From Desulfobacteraceae bacterium (GTDB lineage: Bacteria > Desulfobacterota > Desulfobacteria > Desulfobacterales > ETH-SRB1), in assembly GCA_030638305.1 (NCBI GenBank), contig DAOWEW010000009.1, positions 1 to 10,268 on the forward strand: DNA of 10,268 nucleotides, in the 5' to 3' direction. Within the stretch, counting starts at the first letter, position 1. Every line of letters begins with the position of its first letter. Made by a program: the position numbers and the translations under genes. The notes under the pieces were generated by a model. That model was given only the letters and a program-made list of their open reading frames with translations. It searched no databases and was not told the DNA's origin. This document shows, one piece after another, positions 6,161-10,268 of this stretch.

Positions 6161-7777
6161 TTAATCACCGGTACCTGGATACCATCTGGCTGCACTGGTC
6201 TTGCCGACAACACATATCATTTTTTCCCTTTTCATTTCAGCAAGCATCTTTTTCACCTGATCCCTTGAGAGTGAGGGTAATACCTCCTTTAAATCACGGA
6301 ATTGGCTTCCCTGGTTTTTATTGTCTTTAATGTGCTTCAATAATAATTGCTTATTGGTTTCGCGGTCAAGTCCGTGCTTGCGGGTATAAACGCCCTTTTT
6401 ATCAACGAATTCGTAAAACTTGCCGGAAAGAATGAGTTTCCGTCCAATACGTTCAATGGCACCGGCTTTGAGCAATAATGGAACACGTTCTTTCGCCCAA
6501 GGGGGGAGTTTCTGCTCCCTGTTGATTAAATCAAGGGTGATAAAATCGGTGGCTTCGAAAGACACTTGACGCTCTCTGCCGATCTTCTCCAGAAATGTTA
6601 AAAAGCGAGGATCTTGTATTTTTCCGTATAGCGTGAGGAATACTTCATAGTCATCGGTTCCGCTGTAATCGGGCGGCTGTTTGCTCTCCCGTGCGCATAG
6701 TTCGAACATCCGGTTGGCCCCCTGACCGGAACGCTCAACCATTCCGCATCTGGCAAACACCTCTGCGATGCGCCGGTTGCGAGGATGTTGCTTCCAGAGA
6801 ATATTTTCCGGAGTTATACCGGACGGAAAACCACCCGGGCTGACAAATTCGATTTTGGCGGGATACTGTTTAACGAATACAGAACCTGCGTGCCTATAAT
6901 CCCTGTGGCTGACGGCGTTTAGAATGGCTTCACGAATCACCAGCTCGTTAAAGGACGGAACCGTCAGCATAAAAAGGCCATCCTGGTATTGATATTCATC
7001 GTTACGAAGATTGATGGTATTCCAGAGATCGTCATAGTACAGGAAAAAACCTTTCCGATATTCCTTACGCTGCTGAAACGGCAGTGAGGTTTCTTTTGAT
7101 CGGTATTCAAAAATAGCTTCGGCCTGTGCAAGATGAATACCCAAGGCTTTACGGGTGCCCAGAAGGATTAATGAGGCATAGGTAACTCCGCCATCAACCA
7201 GAAGCTCGGCGTCTTCAAGCAATTGCTCTGAAGAAATGCTAAGCAGTTCGTCATTGCCCGATCGACGATGCCATATTTTTCTGAATGTTTCGATGGCGTG
7301 GTGGTCGAGATCGCCAATGGTCGCCTTTTTACAAATCTGAGCCGAGAAATCCGGTTCCGCCTCCGCAAATATCTGCTGCAGTTTTTCCGGTGTCATGGGG
7401 ACAAGGGCGTCATGGCTGCGCATCCAGTATGCCCCCCTGTATTCAACGGGTCTTCCGATGGACCTGGAGGGAATATGCACAATAACAATCCGGCCATCCG
7501 GATGAACCATCTCATCCACATCAATCCGCAGGTGGAGCCTGTCCAAAAGCTGAGCCTGAGTCTTGCCGACATCCGGGAAAGCTTCAGTCCCAGCAATCTG
7601 ACGAGGCGGTTTGTCCGTCACCCCCAAAATGAGCTTTCCTCCTCCTTCGTTGGCCAGTGCGACACAATAACGGGTAAGCTTCTCGAAATCGAACTGCCGA
7701 CCGGCCTGTTTGAATTCAAGATGTTCGCTTTCTGCCAGCCGGATCCATTTTTTCAACTGTTGCAAAGTCGCTTTCAT
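6161..7777 (-). CDS. AlbA_2 (Schlafen-type) domain and GHKL-ATPase protein, putative regulator
   Basis: This 538-residue protein matches the family often labelled 'putative DNA-binding domain / ATP-dependent transcriptional regulator'. An N-terminal AlbA_2/Schlafen domain (about 1-140) shows HLEFKQ at 19-24 and ALANEGGGKLILGV at 40-53. A GHKL-type ATPase domain (about 270-390) shows the N-box REAILNAVSHRDY (282-294, with E283/N287), then FVSPGGFPSGI and GMVERSGQGANRMFEL. The C-terminus (about 490-538) resembles a winged helix, with LPSLSRDQVKKMLAEM. Related proteins occur as regulators and in mobile or defence-associated loci; which role applies here is unknown. The start gives a normal AlbA_2 N-terminus, but no clear Shine-Dalgarno sequence precedes it. 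The gene is visibly GC-richer than its neighbours and is bordered by repeats on both sides, suggesting horizontal acquisition. There are no partner genes beside it. Confidence 0.88.
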   Translation of the reverse strand: MKATLQQLKKWIRLAESEHLEFKQAGRQFDFEKLTRYCVALANEGGGKLILGVTDKPPRQIAGTEAFPDVGKTQAQLLDRLHLRIDVDEMVHPDGRIVIVHIPSRSIGRPVEYRGAYWMRSHDALVPMTPEKLQQIFAEAEPDFSAQICKKATIGDLDHHAIETFRKIWHRRSGNDELLSISSEQLLEDAELLVDGGVTYASLILLGTRKALGIHLAQAEAIFEYRSKETSLPFQQRKEYRKGFFLYYDDLWNTINLRNDEYQYQDGLFMLTVPSFNELVIREAILNAVSHRDYRHAGSVFVKQYPAKIEFVSPGGFPSGITPENILWKQHPRNRRIAEVFARCGMVERSGQGANRMFELCARESKQPPDYSGTDDYEVFLTLYGKIQDPRFLTFLEKIGRERQVSFEATDFITLDLINREQKLPPWAKERVPLLLKAGAIERIGRKLILSGKFYEFVDKKGVYTRKHGLDRETNKQLLLKHIKDNKNQGSQFRDLKEVLPSLSRDQVKKMLAEMKREKMICVVGKTSAARWYPGTGD

Positions 7778-7856
7778 GTTTTATTTATTGCTTTTCACTT
7801 TCGTGCCATTCGTTGTGTTTGAAAACCTTTTTAAACCACGAAATACACAAATAATC

Positions 7857-7895
7857 GCTAATCAGCTACGCGACTTTTTGCGTCGGCTAATTAGC
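7857..7895. repeat. Imperfect hairpin between moaB and the AlbA_2/ATPase gene
   Basis: GCTAATCAGC (7857-7866) pairs with GCTAATTAGC (7886-7895) with one mismatch, and CGAC/GTCG (7871-7874, 7882-7885) can extend the stem. It lies 20 bp after the moaB stop on the minus strand. It might terminate moaB, but no clean T-run follows, so it could equally be a dispersed repeat. Next to it, ACCACGAAATACACAAAT and TTTCGTGCC-like words (about 7800-7852) look like degenerate short repeats. Confidence 0.35.
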
Positions 7896-7914
7896 CTTGT
7901 TTCTGGAAATAAAA

Positions 7915-8418
7915 TCATTCCTGGACATGCTTAACAAGATGTCCCAGTTCAGGAAAGATAAGATGCTTGCATGCGAGTTTACAGGCTTTGAGGCTGCCCG
8001 GCAGACAGAAAAGTATTGTTTTGTTTATTATACCGGCGGTCGCGCGTGATAAAATAGCAGCGGAATCAATTTTTTCAAAGCTGAGCTGGGCAAAAAGCGG
8101 CCCGAATGCTGTCAGCGCCTTTTCAAATAAAGGGAGTACCGCTTCAATAGTTACATCTTTGCTGCTTATCCCGGTTCCTCCTGTCATTAATATAACCTGA
8201 GGTTCATGACTGCGAATAGCATCAAGTATTATCCCGGTTATGGCTTGTATTTCATCTTGTATAATGTAGTGAAATACAACTTTGTGCCCTTCTTTTAAGG
8301 CTCTATTCTTTATCCATAATCCGCTTTTATCCTCTTCCAGGGATCGAGTGCTTGAAACAGATATAATTCCAAGCCTGATTTTCCTGGGAGCGTTTTTTTT
8401 ATGTTCAATTATGCTCAT
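7915..8418 (-). CDS. moaB: Molybdenum cofactor biosynthesis protein MoaB
   Basis: This protein belongs to the MoaB/MogA family of molybdopterin-binding proteins. Family members adenylylate molybdopterin before molybdenum insertion, although E. coli MoaB itself is dispensable. The 167-residue length fits MoaB (E. coli 170). The fold's signature LMTGGTG is at about residues 77-83, followed by D88. EEDKSG (28-33), LSFEKIDSAAILSRATAG (112-129) and FCLPGSLKACK (137-147) match MoaB block by block. MogA proteins are longer and differ in these blocks. The ATG overlaps the pyrR stop as ATGA (8415-8418), so translation is probably coupled and both genes share one transcript. It faces mobA, another molybdenum-cofactor gene, across pyrR. 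A weak hairpin downstream is the only terminator candidate. Confidence 0.88.
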   Translation of the reverse strand: MSIIEHKKNAPRKIRLGIISVSSTRSLEEDKSGLWIKNRALKEGHKVVFHYIIQDEIQAITGIILDAIRSHEPQVILMTGGTGISSKDVTIEAVLPLFEKALTAFGPLFAQLSFEKIDSAAILSRATAGIINKTILFCLPGSLKACKLACKHLIFPELGHLVKHVQE

Positions 8419-8966
8419 AAGTTATCGGGTACGCACTTTTCTATGACAACAAGGTCCTGTCCATCATGTTCGGTAAGTAAAACATTTACAGTTTCCGAGC
8501 GTCTTGTTTCAATAAATTTTCCAACATAATTGGCCTGAATCGGAAGTTCTCTGTGGCCTCTATCAACAAGCACCGCAAGTTCAATACGATCCGGCCTGCC
8601 AAAATCAATAATAGCATCCATGGCAGCTCTTATGGTTCGACCTGTAAAAAGTACATCATCTATTAAAATAATTTGTTTTCCATCGACAGAAAAGGATATG
8701 TCTGTTGCCTGGACGATCGGATGGTGACTGATTCTTGTCCAGTCATCACGATACAGAGTTATATCAATATTACCTGCCGGTAGTTGAATGCCTTCAATGT
8801 CATTAATCCTGGACCGGATACGTTTCGCGATATAAACTCCTCTGGTATGAATGCCTATAAGTGTAAGGTTTTCAGCACCTTTATGTACTTCAAGGATCTT
8901 GTGACTGATTCTTGAAAGTACACGGTCTATATCAGATGCATCCAAAATTATATCTTGTTTGCTCAT
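8415..8966 (-). CDS. pyrR: PyrR, bifunctional pyr regulator / uracil phosphoribosyltransferase
   Basis: This is a type I phosphoribosyltransferase of the PyrR family. It makes UMP from uracil and PRPP, and in Gram-positive bacteria it also binds pyr mRNA to attenuate transcription. The 183-residue length is typical. The PRPP-binding loop IILIDDVLFTGRTIRAAMDA lies at about residues 99-118. LIGIHTRGVYIAKRI (36-50), DITLYRDDW (68-76) and LVDRGHRELPIQANYVGK (133-150) are PyrR signatures. A GGAG ribosome binding site at 8973-8976 supports the ATG. No pyr biosynthetic gene and no PyrR-type attenuator hairpin is visible nearby, so here it may act mainly as an enzyme. It overlaps moaB by 4 bp and is divergent from mobA, with 127 bp between the start codons. 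Confidence 0.95.
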   Translation of the reverse strand: MSKQDIILDASDIDRVLSRISHKILEVHKGAENLTLIGIHTRGVYIAKRIRSRINDIEGIQLPAGNIDITLYRDDWTRISHHPIVQATDISFSVDGKQIILIDDVLFTGRTIRAAMDAIIDFGRPDRIELAVLVDRGHRELPIQANYVGKFIETRRSETVNVLLTEHDGQDLVVIEKCVPDNL

Positions 8967-8986
8967 TGTTTTCTCCGGTATATTTG

Positions 8987-9034
8987 TATAGTACCTGAAC
9001 GTAAAAAAAATTTAGTTTTCGTTCAGGCACTATA
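8987..9034. repeat. 48-bp palindrome between pyrR and mobA
   Basis: TATAGTACCTGAACG (8987-9001) is repeated inverted at 9020-9034 (CGTTCAGGCACTATA) with one mismatch, separated by an A/T-rich 18-nt spacer that is itself partly symmetric. It lies in the divergent intergenic region, about 20 bp from the pyrR start. It could be an operator, a cruciform or a REP-like dispersed repeat. It does not match the known PyrR-binding RNA consensus. The remaining intergenic DNA holds a doubled GTGAACC (9059-9072) and the mobA ribosome binding site. Confidence 0.6.
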
Positions 9035-9093
9035 TAAATTATTATGCTTTGATTAACTGTGAACCGTGAACCGTTCAAAGAGGTCTTGATGTA

Positions 9094-9735
9094 ATGAAAC
9101 ACCCCTGTACAGGCGTAATATTGGCAGGCGGACAGAATAAGCGCTTTTCGGGCACGAACAAAGCGTTTATAAGTGTTGGCGGAAAGCGTATTCTGGACAG
9201 GATATATGAAATATTTGATTCCCTTTTTGATGAGATTATCCTGGTTACCAATGACCCGCTTAAATATCTTGAATGGGATGTGCATGTTGTGTCTGATATA
9301 TTCCCGTCTCGAAGTTCTTTAACGGGAATCCATACAGGACTTTTTTTTACAAATAATTTTTACACATTTATTACGGCATGCGATATACCATTCCTGAAAA
9401 AAGAATTGGTTGAAACTATTGTTAATAATATAGAAAAAGGAATTGATGTTGTTATACCGGAAACTCTAAATAGAATAGAACCGTTTTGTGCAGTATATTC
9501 GAAAAGATGCCTTAAGCCGGTTGAAAACAATCTGATGCAAAAAAAGTTTAAGATCAAACGGTTCTTTAAAGAAGTAAGAGTCAAAAAGCTTCCTGAAAAT
9601 GTTTTGCGTGAAAAGGATCCTGACCTGATTTCTTTTTTTAATATCAACAATCCTGATGATTTGGCCGGAGCAGAACGAATTATTTCCCATGCCCCTTGCT
9701 GTCTCCTTTATCCAGATATTTCAACAGCGGCCTGA
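9094..9735 (+). CDS. mobA: Molybdenum cofactor guanylyltransferase MobA
   Basis: MobA transfers GMP from GTP to molybdenum cofactor, giving the guanine-dinucleotide form used by DMSO-reductase-type enzymes such as formate dehydrogenases. The 213-residue length is normal. The nucleotide-binding start [14 protein letters not shown] is at about residues 7-20, followed by K23. [16 protein letters not shown] is at about 68-83. The metal-binding ACDIPF motif is at 95-100 (D97). FNINNPDDL, the conserved C-terminal signature, is near residue 182. An AAAGAGGT Shine-Dalgarno sequence (9077-9084) supports the ATG. The last 56 bp, which encode a non-conserved tail beyond the family core, overlap the 3' end of the opposing slipin gene. 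MobA and related NTP-transferases such as MobB fusions look similar, but no MobB (P-loop) part is present. Confidence 0.88.
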   Translation: MKHPCTGVILAGGQNKRFSGTNKAFISVGGKRILDRIYEIFDSLFDEIILVTNDPLKYLEWDVHVVSDIFPSRSSLTGIHTGLFFTNNFYTFITACDIPFLKKELVETIVNNIEKGIDVVIPETLNRIEPFCAVYSKRCLKPVENNLMQKKFKIKRFFKEVRVKKLPENVLREKDPDLISFFNINNPDDLAGAERIISHAPCCLLYPDISTAA

Positions 9736-10268
9736 CAAGATCCATGGGAAATGGAAAAATCACTGTCGAATTTTGCTCTGCCGACATCTCCCGCATTGTC
9801 TGGAGATATCTAAGCTGCAACGCCATAGGTTTTTTTTCAATTATTCCCGCTGCCTCAGCAAGCTTTGTTGATGCCTGATATTCGCCGTCAGCATTGATAA
9901 TTTTCGCACGCCGTTCTCTTTCAGCCTCAGCCTGTTTGGCCATTGATCTCTGCATTTCCTGGGGCAGATCAATGTGTTTAAGCTCAACTGTCGCAACTTT
10001 TATTCCCCAGGGATCTGTGTGAGTATCAAGTATTTCCTGTAATTGTGAATTTATTTTTTCCCTTGCAGATAAAAGTTCATCCAGCTCTGCCTGTCCGCAC
10101 ACACTCCTTAAAGTTGTCTGTGCAAGCTGAGACATTGCATAATTGTAGTTTTCAACCTCAACTATGGCTTTTATCGGATCAATTACCCTGAAATAGATGA
10201 CCGCATTCACCTTTACAGAAACATTATCCTTTGTAATAACGTCCTGAGGATCTACATCCATGGCCACA
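9680..10268 (-). CDS. Slipin / stomatin-like SPFH protein, 5' end beyond the window
   Basis: This is a Band 7/SPFH membrane-scaffold protein of the slipin (stomatin/YbbK-like) group; such proteins oligomerise at the membrane and are often paired with an NfeD-type protease. About 195 C-terminal residues are visible. The N-terminal membrane anchor and start (roughly 60 residues in the family) lie past the window edge, so the GTG/ATG at the edge should not be taken as the start. Visible signatures are [57 protein letters not shown] and [18 protein letters not shown]. The charged [18 protein letters not shown] helix and the [11 protein letters not shown] plus STVIFPFP end follow. It is convergent with mobA and overlaps it by 56 bp. 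It is a separate family branch from the HflK/HflC pair in this window. Confidence 0.93.
   Translation of the reverse strand, partial: VAMDVDPQDVITKDNVSVKVNAVIYFRVIDPIKAIVEVENYNYAMSQLAQTTLRSVCGQAELDELLSAREKINSQLQEILDTHTDPWGIKVATVELKHIDLPQEMQRSMAKQAEAERERRAKIINADGEYQASTKLAEAAGIIEKKPMALQLRYLQTMREMSAEQNSTVIFPFPMDLVRPLLKYLDKGDSKGHGK

Noticed and set aside
7268..7822. Plus-strand open frame of 184 codons opposite the AlbA_2/ATPase gene
   Set aside because: It is antisense to the conserved AlbA_2 domain and shows no motif or ribosome binding site, consistent with a shadow in GC-richer DNA.
8967..9093. PyrR-responsive RNA attenuator upstream of pyrR
   Set aside because: The palindrome present (CCTGAACG...CGTTCAGG) lacks the known PyrR-binding loop consensus and is not followed by an alternative terminator/antiterminator pair.

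Overview
This AT-rich window of about 10.3 kb looks like the chromosome of a strictly respiratory deltaproteobacterium (Desulfobacterota, perhaps Desulfobacterales). That placement is inference: it rests on the overall style of the GroES/GroEL and HflK/HflC sequences, the molybdenum-cofactor genes, and the many short palindromic repeats between genes. No rRNA, tRNA, CRISPR array, transposase or integrase was found. Most genes are on the minus strand.

Regions, in window order. (1) 1-1897: a minus-strand groES-groEL operon; the groEL 3' end is cut by the window edge. (2) 2068-2346: a small FmdB-type zinc-ribbon gene. Between its ribosome binding site and its likely promoter sits a 182-bp palindromic, MITE-like element (2372-2553). 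(3) 2675-3202: an unrecognised minus-strand gene with an HExxH zinc-protease-like motif. (4) 3299-3469: a half copy of the same element, followed by a tiny plus-strand gene (32 codons, TTG start) of the bS22/AURKAIP1-COX24 ribosomal protein type. (5) 3499-3560: a strong bidirectional terminator separating it from (6) 3590-5590, the hflK-hflC operon with its own predicted promoter. (7) 5591-6160: a 570-bp region with no gene, holding that promoter, a leader hairpin, a second unrelated 154-bp palindromic element and an iteron-like array of AACTTRSGCC repeats. (8) 6161-7777: a GC-richer gene for an AlbA_2 (Schlafen-type) plus GHKL-ATPase protein, probably acquired accessory DNA. (9) 7915-8966: pyrR-moaB, overlapping by 4 bp. 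(10) 9094-9735: mobA, transcribed divergently from pyrR. (11) 9680-10268: the 3' part of a slipin/stomatin gene, convergent with mobA and overlapping it by 56 bp.

How the genes work together. groESL makes the folding chamber. HflK and HflC form the membrane SPFH complex that usually surrounds the FtsH protease, and the slipin is a third SPFH protein, so protein quality control and membrane microdomains are a recurring theme. MoaB and MobA act in molybdenum-cofactor synthesis and guanylation. PyrR is a uracil/pyrimidine-linked phosphoribosyltransferase that shares a transcript with moaB. The best candidates for something less described are the two palindromic repeat families sitting in gene leaders, the phased repeat array beside the AlbA_2/ATPase gene, and the orphan HExxH protein.
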